The position numbers and the translations under genes are program-made. This document shows, in pieces, positions 1-7,370 of a DNA stretch of 7,370 nucleotides. This stretch comes from an uncultured Opitutia bacterium (lineage in GTDB: Bacteria; Verrucomicrobiota; Verrucomicrobiia; Opitutales; Opitutaceae). The number at the start of each line of letters is the position of its first letter. Positions within the stretch are counted from its first letter, which is position 1. Below the pieces are notes generated by a model, which saw nothing but the letters and a program-made list of their open reading frames with translations, was not told where the DNA came from and ran no database searches. The stretch covers positions 1 to 7,370 of the forward strand of contig CALFZM010000043.1 in NCBI GenBank assembly GCA_937952235.1. The letters run 5' to 3'.

Positions 1-858
1 GGCCTGGAGCGCGCTGCCGGGCTGGGCGACGACGCGGCCGGTGAGGTCGAAGACGGCATCGGAACTGATGGCGGGGGCGGACGCCGCCGCGAGCAGCCGC
101 TCGGGCGCGAGCAGGCGCCCGGTTGCGCCCGCGGCGGGCGTGCGCAGGTCGGCGAACGCCGGCAGGCCGGCTCCGCTTCCCGCGCCGGCGCCGGCGGAGA
201 AGCCCGCGGCGGCGCCGATGCTGACTCCGCCGCCCACGGCGACGCCCGCGCCGGCTTCGGCCCGCAGGCTTTCGAGGCCGTTGAGCGACGCGATCGCGCG
301 CGCGCCGGAAGGATCGCCCGCCGCGGCGGCCAGCCCGGCCGGGCTGCCGCCGGCCAGCACGAAGGCCGGATCGCCGGTGCCGCGCGAGCCGGCGTCGCGG
401 CCGGCCTGATCGAACTGGTAATGGGGCTGCGACAGGGTGAGCGCCACCGCCGCCCGCAGCGGCACGCCGCCGGCGGAGAAGAAATCCATCTTCTGCTTGA
501 ACGAGTCGACGACGCCCGCGAACGCGAAGGCGCCCCACTCGAACGTGACCAGGGGCGGGGCCAGCGGGGGACCGTCCCTGCCGCCCGCGGGCGGCTGCGG
601 TCGCAGGAGGCGCTCCACCAGGCCCGTCTTGCGGCGCACGTCCTCGCCCGTGTCGGTCGTGTCGAAAAGCAGCTCGAGCATGAGCCGGGCGCTCGCCGCG
701 CCCGCGGCCTGTTGCGCCTGGCCGCCCGCACCGCGGGTGTTGAGCGCGATCGTGTACTCCAGCGCGGCCGGGTTGAAGTCGACCGGCACCTCCTGCGCGG
801 AGCCGTCCGAGTCCGTGTAGGTGAAACGCCCGCGCGTGAAGCCGCCGGTGGTGATCAT
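1..858 (-). CDS. Pvc7-like CIS tube/LysM baseplate protein, partial (C-terminus beyond left edge)
   Basis: The frame stays open for 286 codons from ATG at 858 to the window edge, so the C-terminus is missing. Residues about 1-148 match the eCIS tube-protein N-terminal domain (Afp7/Pvc7 family): VDFNPAALEYT near residue 26, MLELLFDTTDTGEDVR near 60, then VTFEWG, FAFAGVVDSFKQKMDFF and GVPLRAAVALTL (104-142). Residues about 166-210 fit a worn LysM repeat: VLAGGSPAGL, then GDPSGARAIASLNGLESLR. In the family this protein joins the inner tube to the baseplate, and its LysM is thought to hold tube or spike parts rather than act on cell wall. A Gly/Ala-rich stretch (about 203-231) and further sequence follow where known members usually end. 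The start overlaps the stop of the second tube gene (ATGA), which suggests translational coupling. Family call is firm; LysM is an inference from pattern; exact role is by analogy. Confidence 0.87.
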   Translation of the reverse strand, partial: MITTGGFTRGRFTYTDSDGSAQEVPVDFNPAALEYTIALNTRGAGGQAQQAAGAASARLMLELLFDTTDTGEDVRRKTGLVERLLRPQPPAGGRDGPPLAPPLVTFEWGAFAFAGVVDSFKQKMDFFSAGGVPLRAAVALTLSQPHYQFDQAGRDAGSRGTGDPAFVLAGGSPAGLAAAAGDPSGARAIASLNGLESLRAEAGAGVAVGGGVSIGAAAGFSAGAGAGSGAGLPAFADLRTPAAGATGRLLAPERLLAAASAPAISSDAVFDLTGRVVAQPGSALQA

Positions 859-1337
859 GCGAGTTGGAGGCCTTCGTGCACGAGGTGCAGTTCCTCGATC
901 GCGATCTCCGCGCCCCGCGCGGCGAGATCGGAGGACTTGAATCTGACCGGCAGCGCCCGATCGAGACGCCAGGTGCGCACCGGCGTCCGTCCGTCGAGGT
1001 CCAGGTGGACGATCTCCACGTCGAGCCGCTGCGCGAAGCCGCCCTGCAGCGTCGTGGCGTGGAACCAGGCCCAGAGGTCGCGATTGAGCGTCATGCCCCG
1101 CCGCAGCACCACGGTCGAGAACGTCACCGGGCCCGGGCGCTGGTGCGCGCCGTAGTTCGCGCCGCCCTCGCGGATGGCCTTCGGCTCCATCGTCGCCTCG
1201 AGTCCGGTGCACTCGGCGAAGGCGCCGCCGGCGACGTCCTCCGGCCCGCCGCCGCCGGCCCCGGGCTGGAGCGGATGCGCGGAGAAGCGCAGCTCGAAGC
1301 GGAAGTTGCCCACCGGGGCGGATTCGTACGCGGCCAT
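855..1337 (-). CDS. second tail tube-like protein (gp19 family, Afp5/Pvc5-type)
   Basis: This 160-residue protein has the T4 gp19-like tail tube fold signature used by eCIS tubes. An N-terminal strand reads VGNFRFELRF, followed by FAECTGLEATMEPKAIREGGANY (about 40-62), the central VTFSTVVLRRGMT, the WAWFHATT helix (about 89-96), and a C-terminal TWRLDRALPVRF plus AIEELHLVHEGL. The EGGANY piece is typical of the Afp5/Pvc5 subgroup, thought to form the first tube layer on the spike and baseplate rather than the long tube. A Gly/Pro-rich insert (about 22-36) separates the first strand from the TGL motif and is absent from the main tube protein in this window. It follows the second sheath by 4 bases and overlaps the Pvc7-like gene by 4, so it is probably translated by coupling; no Shine-Dalgarno is evident. 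Confidence 0.9.
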   Translation of the reverse strand: MAAYESAPVGNFRFELRFSAHPLQPGAGGGGPEDVAGGAFAECTGLEATMEPKAIREGGANYGAHQRPGPVTFSTVVLRRGMTLNRDLWAWFHATTLQGGFAQRLDVEIVHLDLDGRTPVRTWRLDRALPVRFKSSDLAARGAEIAIEELHLVHEGLQLA

Positions 1338-1341
1338 GGGT

Positions 1342-2919
1342 TCAGGTGAGGACGTCGACCGCGGAGACGGCGCCTTCGCGCAGGGAGAGGATGACCACGA
1401 TCTGCCCGACCGGCTGCGCGGGGTTGAAGCGCACCTCGGCGATCACGCGGCCGTGGTCCAGGTCGTGCGGCGTCGTCGTGGTCTCGTCGCACCGGACCGA
1501 ATACGCGTCCGCCGCGGTGACGCCCTGGAGCGCGCCCGCCGCGTGGAAATCGGCCAGGCGTTGCTCGAGCTGCGTCCGGATCCGGCGAGCCAGTTCGGGA
1601 CCCGACGGTTCGAAGGCGAGGGTGTCGCCGAGGCCGCGCGCGGCGCGCAGGATCGCGGCGGTGAGCCGGCCGATGCCCGCCGGCCGGTGGGCGGCGGCGA
1701 GGCTCGTCGTCACGTCGGAGAGCACGCGGGGGCCGTCGGGCCCCGGACCGAGCAGGGAGACGCGATGGATCAGCGCGGGCGTCGCGCCGGCCGGGGTGTC
1801 CAGCACGAGCGCGTCGACGGTGAGACGCGGCTCGAAGCCGTGCACGCCGCGCAGCGGCTGGCGGCCGATGCTGTGGCCTGCGCCGAGCCGCGGGAGGGTG
1901 CGGGCGAGCACTCCCGCAAACACGCCGTCCGGTGGCTCCAGCCCGCCGGGCAGTGCCTCGGAGCCGGGAGTGTGGATCCAGGGATGGCAGAGTTGCAGGA
2001 ACGCCGTCGCGATGCCGTCCGTCGCATCGAGGCTTCGGCCCAGGCCGAGCACGTGCGCATCGTCGGCGAGCCCGCGCGTCCACACGGTCGCAAGCGCGGG
2101 GTCCGCGAGCGGCACGGCGAGCACCAGCTGCACGTCGCGGCGGTGCGTGCGCACGAACTGGGCGGCGTGCCGCGCGGCGTGCCGCCACGCCAGGAACCCG
2201 TTCGCGGTGCACGCCGGAGCGGCGGAGACCTGCCGGACTTCGTCGCGCGGGGGCGCCACTGTCGGGGTGCAGGGGACGAAACTTTCCGGCGCGGGCGGCA
2301 GCGGCGCGAGGCCCGCCGGCGGCAGGGCGGCGTCGGCGACGCATTCAGGCAGGTCGGGCAGGCAGACGAAGGCGGACTCCTCCAGGCCAAGCAGCACGCC
2401 GAGGCCCCGCCAGGTGGAACGCGCGGCGGGCTCCGCCGGCGGCACGCCGCCGCCGGCCAGCCCGGGCAGCAGGCGGCCGAGCCGTTCGCGCCGCGCGGCC
2501 AGGTCGGCGGCAATGCCGGCGGGGTCGGCGCGATCCGGCCGCAGCGGGTAGGGCGCCGGATCGCCGACGCGCACCACGAAACAGCGGGCGCCGCCCTGGC
2601 GGAAGAAGGACCGCACGGCGGCGCCGAGCCAGGAGGTGAAGGGAAACGCGTGCGGCTGCGGCGGGCGCGTTTCCCAGGCAAACAGCCGGTCGAACGCCTC
2701 GAAGCTGTCGAGCGGCACCGGCACGTGCAGCAGCGCGTCGTCGTCGGCCACCGGTTCGCCGCGCGCCCGCCAGCCGTGCTCCTGGAGCCACGACTTCAAC
2801 CGGCCGGGCAGCGGCGTCGCGGCACGGCGGGCGACGAAGCCGATGAAGCACGCGACATCGGCCCGGTGCGGGGCCGTCGTGCGCGCAGGCTGGGCGTCGC
2901 GGAATAGGAGGGCGGACAT
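1342..2919 (-). CDS. second, strongly diverged tail sheath protein
   Basis: This 525-residue protein keeps only the outline of a contractile tail sheath. Parallels with the canonical sheath in this window are: FDRLF followed by AVRSFFRQGGARCFVVRVGD (about 101-120) against AVMAYFNEGGARLYVARVAG; LQLCHPWIHTP and DGVFAGVLART (about 308-341) against LYYPWVVAPN and SGFLCGIYARSD; and a C-terminus YSVRCDETTTTPHDLDHGR (about 473-491) against FFVKCDRSTMTQNDLDNGR. Between about 120 and 235 it has an Ala/Pro/Arg-rich stretch with extra cysteines and no counterpart I recognise. The GVWKPPANE motif after the second block is lost. Several eCIS encode up to three sheath paralogues, with extra copies at the baseplate or an end; that role is inferred here. 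The start at 2919 lacks a Shine-Dalgarno and lies 128 nt after the tube gene; the next gene follows by 4 bases. Confidence 0.85.
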   Translation of the reverse strand: MSALLFRDAQPARTTAPHRADVACFIGFVARRAATPLPGRLKSWLQEHGWRARGEPVADDDALLHVPVPLDSFEAFDRLFAWETRPPQPHAFPFTSWLGAAVRSFFRQGGARCFVVRVGDPAPYPLRPDRADPAGIAADLAARRERLGRLLPGLAGGGVPPAEPAARSTWRGLGVLLGLEESAFVCLPDLPECVADAALPPAGLAPLPPAPESFVPCTPTVAPPRDEVRQVSAAPACTANGFLAWRHAARHAAQFVRTHRRDVQLVLAVPLADPALATVWTRGLADDAHVLGLGRSLDATDGIATAFLQLCHPWIHTPGSEALPGGLEPPDGVFAGVLARTLPRLGAGHSIGRQPLRGVHGFEPRLTVDALVLDTPAGATPALIHRVSLLGPGPDGPRVLSDVTTSLAAAHRPAGIGRLTAAILRAARGLGDTLAFEPSGPELARRIRTQLEQRLADFHAAGALQGVTAADAYSVRCDETTTTPHDLDHGRVIAEVRFNPAQPVGQIVVILSLREGAVSAVDVLT

Positions 2920-3047
2920 TCGGATCGAGGAATACGGACGGGCGGGGGCGGGCGTGCGATGGGAACGGGCGGGAACGGGGAGAAGGGCCGCGCGCCGCCG
3001 GATGACCCGGTGCGGTGCTCAACCCGCGACGTCGGTCCCGCCCGGCG
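2920..3047. other. gap between the main tube gene and the second sheath gene, with tandem decamer and G4 motif
   Basis: This 128-nt gap is the longest within the operon and separates the main sheath/tube pair from the second pair. At 2961-2980 two near-identical decamers (GGGAACGGGC, GGGAACGGGG) lie in tandem on the plus strand, giving four G-runs with loops of 3, 1 and 3 bases. I see no convincing intrinsic terminator and no promoter. Confidence 0.55.
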
Positions 3048-3497
3048 TCACTCGATCACCAGGCCCTCGGCGGAGAGGACGAGTTCCTCCATGGCGACGT
3101 CGCCGCCTTTGCCGGCAAGCGTGGGACCGGTGTACTTGAGCGGGATGACGCTCTGGAGCTTCCAGTGCCGGACGGGGGCGCCGGTCTCGTCGCGCAGCGT
3201 GATCGTGACATCCCGCTTCGCCCGGTGGCCCTCCTCGCGGGTCTGCTTGAGCCAGGCGAAGAACTCGTTCGAGTCGACGACGCCGCGCTTGAGCGTGACG
3301 TCCCCGACCTTGTGCATCAGGGGGATCTTCTTGACGTGGTTCTCCTTGAAATTGCCGTTGCGGTACTCGGCCACGACCGTCTCGGTGACGAGGCCGGAGA
3401 CGTCGGAAAACCCGCCCAGCTCCGAGTCGGGATCGATGCCGGGCGAGTTGAGGTTGACGGAGAAGTTGAAGGCGCCGTAGGGCGTGCTGCGGGGCAT
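3048..3497 (-). CDS. main tail tube protein (gp19 family, Pvc1-type)
   Basis: This 149-residue protein is a textbook gp19/Hcp-like tail tube subunit that stacks as hexameric rings inside the sheath and is driven into the target on contraction. Visible family features are the N-terminal PYGAFNFSVNL, GGFSDVSGL (about 28-36), EYRNGNF, IPLMHKVGDVTLKRGVVD (about 58-75), the FFAWLKQTREEG helix, and the C-terminal strand pair WKLQSVIPLKYTGP and VAMEELVLSAEGLVIE. The length is usual for the family. It is the only gene in the window with a good Shine-Dalgarno (AGGA, 6 nt before ATG), in keeping with the most abundant protein of the particle. It follows the main sheath by 49 nt. Likely secreted only as part of the assembled particle; no signal peptide is present. 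Confidence 0.96.
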   Translation of the reverse strand: MPRSTPYGAFNFSVNLNSPGIDPDSELGGFSDVSGLVTETVVAEYRNGNFKENHVKKIPLMHKVGDVTLKRGVVDSNEFFAWLKQTREEGHRAKRDVTITLRDETGAPVRHWKLQSVIPLKYTGPTLAGKGGDVAMEELVLSAEGLVIE

Positions 3498-3503
3498 GGT
3501 GAG

Positions 3504-3507
3504 TCCT
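3504..3507 (-). promoter_or_regulatory. Shine-Dalgarno of the main tube gene
   Basis: AGGA on the minus strand ends 6 nt before the ATG at 3497. It supports that start and stands out because the other genes here have no clear ribosome binding site. It probably gives the tube gene higher initiation than its neighbours. Confidence 0.65.
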
Positions 3508-3546
3508 GGATTTTAGGATGGCGGGGGGAAGGCGGCGCGGACCGCC

Positions 3547-5238
<1,692 letters not shown>

Positions 5239-5330
5239 GGGCGTGTTGCGGTTGAACGGGGGGAGAGCAGGGGCGGTGGAAGGACGCGGAAACGGGAGGC
5301 GGGGCGAAAATGCGCGGGACGTCCCCGGCG
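5239..5330. other. gap between the beta-sandwich gene and the main sheath gene
   Basis: Ninety-two bases without a gene. The plus strand is G-rich (runs of six G at 5258-5263 and four at 5270-5273), so the operon transcript is C-rich here and lacks a Shine-Dalgarno before the sheath ATG. A 10-bp palindrome GGGACGTCCC lies at 5316-5325. No promoter is apparent. Confidence 0.5.
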
Positions 5331-6104
5331 TCAGCCGTCCCCGAAGGGATAGCGCCGGCTGATGCGGGCGCCGGGTTTCAGGCGCAGGGGCGAAGGGTCC
5401 GTGTCGCCCGCCGCCACGGGCGCGGCCCGCAGCAGGGTCCAGTCGACGCGGGTCGCGCCGGCCGGCGGATGGATGAGTTCCAGGCGCGCTTCGGTCTCCA
5501 CGCTCACCACTTCGTCTTCCGTCGCGCCGGGCGCGAAGTGCCGCAGGCCGGGAATCGCGGCGAGGGCTTCACCGCGGGCGTCGGCCTGCCCGCACCCGAG
5601 GATCGCGCCGCTGGCAGTCGCGACGATCCGGATGAGCGCGTGGGGCAGCGGCCGGCCAGCGGAATCCTGCACGAGTACGCGCACCTCGGCGCAGCCGGCC
5701 GGAAGCCGTGCCGCCGGTGCCGGCAACAGTTCGACGTCGAACGGGGTGAAGAGCGAGTGCGGCGGACGCGCCACGTCGGGCGAAGTCGGGACCGGCGCTG
5801 GATCGCGCGGCAGGTTGAACGAAAACCGGCGCGGCAGATAGGTGCCGCCGGGATCCGTCACGTCGGCAATCAGCACGCGGTCGCCGACCGGGACAGCGTC
5901 GCCGGCGGGGAGCGTCGAGAGATCGAATGTGCGGACAAGCGCCTCGAGGCCCGCGGCGTGGGTGATGACGGTGAGCCCGCTCAGGTTGCGCGTGAAACGG
6001 AGGCCGGGTCCGCTGACGGTGAGCGGCAGGGTGACGGGCGCCTGGGTGACGGCGTCGATCCACCGCACGGCACCGAGGACGCGGGACTCGAGCAGCTCGA
6101 TCAT
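5331..6104 (-). CDS. eCIS-associated beta-sandwich protein with carboxypeptidase-regulatory-like domain
   Basis: This 257-residue protein appears to hold two immunoglobulin-like beta domains. The first (about 8-100) contains VRWIDAVTQAPVTLPLTV, LSGLTVITHAAGLEA and DPGGTYLPRRFSFNLPRD; a DP-G-x-[FY]LP-x-x-F-x-x-x-LP pattern of this kind is common in proteins encoded beside DUF4255 genes in eCIS loci. The second (about 119-190) starts SLFTPFDVELLPAP and carries VRVLVQDSAGRPLPHALIRI and GCGQADARGEALAAIPGL, the usual pattern of a carboxypeptidase-regulatory-like fold, with no peptidase residues. The tail (about 195-257) ends with RLKPGARISRRYPFG. Its ATG overlaps the DUF4255 stop (ATGA), so the two are probably co-translated. 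I chose this ATG over a longer upstream reading because that reading only shadows the DUF4255 gene. Function in the particle is not established; a terminal or surface role is a guess. Confidence 0.8.
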   Translation of the reverse strand: MIELLESRVLGAVRWIDAVTQAPVTLPLTVSGPGLRFTRNLSGLTVITHAAGLEALVRTFDLSTLPAGDAVPVGDRVLIADVTDPGGTYLPRRFSFNLPRDPAPVPTSPDVARPPHSLFTPFDVELLPAPAARLPAGCAEVRVLVQDSAGRPLPHALIRIVATASGAILGCGQADARGEALAAIPGLRHFAPGATEDEVVSVETEARLELIHPPAGATRVDWTLLRAAPVAAGDTDPSPLRLKPGARISRRYPFGDG

Positions 6105-6700
6105 GGGAGCGAGGGCGGCGGCACCGCGTCGGTGAAGCCAAAGCGCGTGGCGACCACCGGGGCGCCGTCGGGCGTGCGATCGACGTCGATGCGCACGACG
6201 CGGGCGACAAACGCGTGGCTCAGCCGGTACCCGCGGTGCGCGGCCTCCCAGATCCGGGCCATTTCCTCCGGAGCGAGGTCGGTGGGGGCGAGGCCGACCT
6301 GCTCGTCGACCTCCCAGCCGGCTTCCGCGCCGAGCGAACTGCGGTCGAGAAACGCATGGGCGTGGAGTTCGCGCATCGCCCACGCCAGCAGGATGTGCTC
6401 GTCGTCGGCGTCGTCGGCCCAGACCGTGAGCAGCAGGTGCAGGTCGAGGCACAGGGGGCCGACGTTCGCCTGCGGTCGGGCATTGCGGAGCTGCTGGTTG
6501 ATCGAGACGCGGTGCAGAAAGAGCGAGACCGTGCCATCCGCGATGGCATCGCTGGAACTGAAGCGCGACGAACTGAGCACCGTGAACGTCGCCGCCGGCA
6601 AAGGCGGCACGCCTGCCGGCGGTGCGTAGGTGGCATGACGCTGCCCGAGGTAGTCGGATAGCGACTGGCAGAACGAGTGGATCGCGAGGTGGTTGGCCAT
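6101..6700 (-). CDS. DUF4255 (Pvc16-like) tail terminator/cap protein
   Basis: This 199-residue protein matches the DUF4255/Pvc16 N-terminal family. Seen in the sequence are the opening helix MANHLAIHSFCQSLSDYLGQ, the central VSLFLHRVSINQQLRN (about 58-73), PLCLDLHLLLTVWADDADDEHILLAWAMRELHAH (about 82-115), then DLAPEEMARIWEA and YRLSHAFVARVVRID (about 158-172). In the PVC particle the homologue caps the far end of tube and sheath and sets the end of assembly; that role is taken from the family. It is the first gene of the minus-strand run, so the promoter should lie in the divergent region to its right. The frame continues open upstream to about 7066, but protein similarity begins only at ATG 6700. 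No strong Shine-Dalgarno is seen. Its stop overlaps the next start by 4 bases. Confidence 0.93.
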   Translation of the reverse strand: MANHLAIHSFCQSLSDYLGQRHATYAPPAGVPPLPAATFTVLSSSRFSSSDAIADGTVSLFLHRVSINQQLRNARPQANVGPLCLDLHLLLTVWADDADDEHILLAWAMRELHAHAFLDRSSLGAEAGWEVDEQVGLAPTDLAPEEMARIWEAAHRGYRLSHAFVARVVRIDVDRTPDGAPVVATRFGFTDAVPPPSLP

Positions 6701-6816
6701 CGGGAGCTCAGCTTGCCGGGCGGAGGGTCGTGGCGATGTCAGCCCGCAATCAAGCGGGATGGGGCAAAGACGGTGGGGCGGGTCCGTCGGCGGCGGATCG
6801 AGAATCGCACGACCGC

Positions 6817-6825
6817 AGGATACCA
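6817..6825 (-). promoter_or_regulatory. candidate extended -10 element for the eCIS operon
   Basis: Read on the minus strand this is TGGTATCCT, close to an extended -10 (TGnTATAAT, with TATCCT matching four of six bases). It lies about 117 nt before the DUF4255 start. No convincing -35 sits at normal spacing, so this is a weak candidate. Confidence 0.22.
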
Positions 6826-6860
6826 AAAGAGAATGGAGCAACGAATCAGGGCCCGGACCG

Positions 6861-6900
6861 CTCGCGCAGTCGGGGAAAGCCCCATGCGAGGAAATTTTTT
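6861..6900 (+). terminator. terminator-like hairpin with T-run in the divergent region
   Basis: On the plus strand CTCGC (6861-6865) pairs with GCGAG (6886-6890) and GGGG (6872-6875) pairs with CCCC (6880-6883) around an AAAG loop, with an uneven internal loop between the two stems. GAAATTTTTT follows directly. This looks like an intrinsic terminator acting rightward, yet no plus-strand gene lies upstream. It may stop antisense transcription or act in the leader of the cupin/AraC-type gene. The internal loop weakens it, and the A/T tract might instead belong to a promoter. Confidence 0.35.
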
Positions 6901-7043
6901 GTTCAAACTTCGGTGGCAATGCGGAGTTGGCATGCGTTGCGGGCGCCCGGGGTGGCGGATCGTCGTCTGCCGGGCGCCGCTGGCGTGTTTCGCTCGCCGC
7001 CGTGGTGCCCCGGCCTACGCTGGTGGGCCCGCCGCTTCGCTGC

Positions 7044-7370
7044 ATGTCACCCGCGCGCCCAGTCAACCGCCCGATCGTCGTCGAATTGCCGGCGCACGGC
7101 GTGTGTTTCGCGGAGAGCGTGCACGATGCGACGTTCCAGATGCCCTGGCGGCGCGACCCGTTTCACAAGGTCGTGCATGTCCTGCGCGGGCGGACGGTGT
7201 TCGAAGCGCGGCTGGCGGCACGCGAGACGGTGCTCGCGGCCGGCGACATCGGGCTGGTGCCGGCGGGAGGGGAACACCGGTTGCGCGACCTCGAGCCGTC
7301 GGTGCTGCGGCTGCTGTGTCTCTCCCCCGCGGTGATCGCCGGTGAGCCGGGGCTGCTGGAAGCGTGGCAG
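7044..7370 (+). CDS. cupin-domain, AraC-type regulator-like protein, partial (C-terminus beyond right edge)
   Basis: From ATG 7044 the frame stays open for 109 codons to the edge. Residues about 35-95 read like the cupin sensor of AraC-type regulators: PWRRDPFHKVVHVLRGRTVFEA gives the first strands, the centre reads VLAAGDIGLVPAGGEHRLRD (the GD-x-x-LVP-x-G-x-x-H turn), and LRLLCLSP closes the domain. Whether a helix-turn-helix DNA-binding domain follows cannot be seen, so a stand-alone cupin protein is also possible. It diverges from the injection-system genes across a 343-nt gap. That position could mean it regulates them, but it could equally be an unrelated neighbour. In-frame GTG codons at 7023, 7005 and 7002 are possible alternative starts; none has a clear ribosome binding site. 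Confidence 0.7.
   Translation, partial: MSPARPVNRPIVVELPAHGVCFAESVHDATFQMPWRRDPFHKVVHVLRGRTVFEARLAARETVLAAGDIGLVPAGGEHRLRDLEPSVLRLLCLSPAVIAGEPGLLEAWQ

Larger units (their letters stand above)
6701..7043. promoter_or_regulatory. divergent intergenic region between the eCIS operon and the cupin/AraC-type gene
   Basis: No gene is supported in these 343 bases; the reading frames that cross it are overhangs of neighbouring frames. It must carry the promoters of both divergent units. Visible are an A/T-rich patch around 6891-6910 that stands out in this GC-rich window, a terminator-like hairpin just before it, a short direct repeat TGGCAATGCG / TGGCATGCG (6914-6923 and 6928-6936), an extended -10-like element for the minus strand at 6817-6825, and a 5-bp inverted repeat CCCGC/GCGGG (6743-6758) inside the probable leader of the DUF4255 gene. 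Confidence 0.6.

Noticed and set aside
421..1155. Plus-strand 244-codon frame near the left end
   Set aside because: It is antisense to the Pvc7-like and second tube genes and carries no family pattern.
1124..2344. Minus-strand 406-codon frame overlapping the second sheath and second tube
   Set aside because: It is an Arg/Pro/Ala-rich out-of-frame reading of two recognised genes.
1174..2907. Plus-strand open frame of 577 codons opposite the second sheath
   Set aside because: It is Arg/Gly-rich with no recognisable motif and lies opposite a gene with sheath-like blocks and coupled neighbours; high GC explains the absence of stops.
2998..3047. Possible terminator after the main tube gene
   Set aside because: The best stem (CCGG/CCGG with a 5-nt loop) is too short and is followed by a C-rich tract rather than a T-run.
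5316..5325. Palindrome GGGACGTCCC as a terminator after the beta-sandwich gene
   Set aside because: Only three base pairs remain once a loop is allowed and no good T-run follows on the minus strand; in GC-rich DNA such palindromes are common.
6701..7066. Upstream extension of the DUF4255 frame to an ATG at 7066
   Set aside because: The added residues have no DUF4255 similarity, and the extension would overlap the divergent gene's start; the family N-terminus begins at ATG 6700.
6622..7345. Plus-strand frames of 237 and 222 codons at the right end
   Set aside because: Both are Arg/Cys-rich and out of frame with the cupin-like reading that starts at 7044 and stays open to the edge.

Overview
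This very GC-rich window carries most of the structural front end of an extracellular contractile injection system (eCIS, a phage-tail-like particle of the PVC/Afp/MAC type). Seven genes lie head to tail on the minus strand, reading from about 6700 down to the left edge, where the last one runs off the window. A cut-off plus-strand gene at the right edge diverges from them and begins a cupin/AraC-type sensor domain. The host is a high-GC bacterium. Most starts lack a recognisable Shine-Dalgarno sequence, which would fit Verrucomicrobia (Opitutales-like) or a similar lineage, but the sequence alone does not settle the taxon.

Layout in transcription order (minus strand): DUF4255/Pvc16-like terminal protein (6700-6101); a two-domain beta-sandwich protein with a carboxypeptidase-regulatory-like fold (6104-5331); canonical tail sheath (5238-3547); canonical gp19-type tail tube (3497-3048); a strongly diverged second sheath (2919-1342); a second tube-like protein of the Afp5/Pvc5 type (1337-855); and a Pvc7-like baseplate protein with a CIS-tube N-terminal domain and a degenerate LysM (858 to beyond position 1). 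ATGA overlaps couple two gene pairs (6101-6104 and 855-858), and a 4-base gap links a third. Longer gaps (92, 49 and 128 nt) surround the sheath and tube genes.

How they would work together: the main tube polymerises inside the main sheath, the DUF4255 protein closes the distal end, and the second tube and second sheath probably form special layers at the baseplate or at an end. The Pvc7-like protein joins tube to baseplate. Spike, gp25-like protein, baseplate wedge, AAA+ ATPase and toxins are not visible and would be expected to the left of position 1. The 343-nt divergent region (6701-7043) holds the probable promoters, a terminator-like hairpin with a T-run, and a short direct repeat. The points most worth a second look are the alternating sheath-tube-sheath-tube order, the eroded second sheath, the missing Pvc6-type small gene, the Gly/Ala tail on the Pvc7-like protein, and a canonical G-quadruplex motif in the gap between the main tube and the second sheath.
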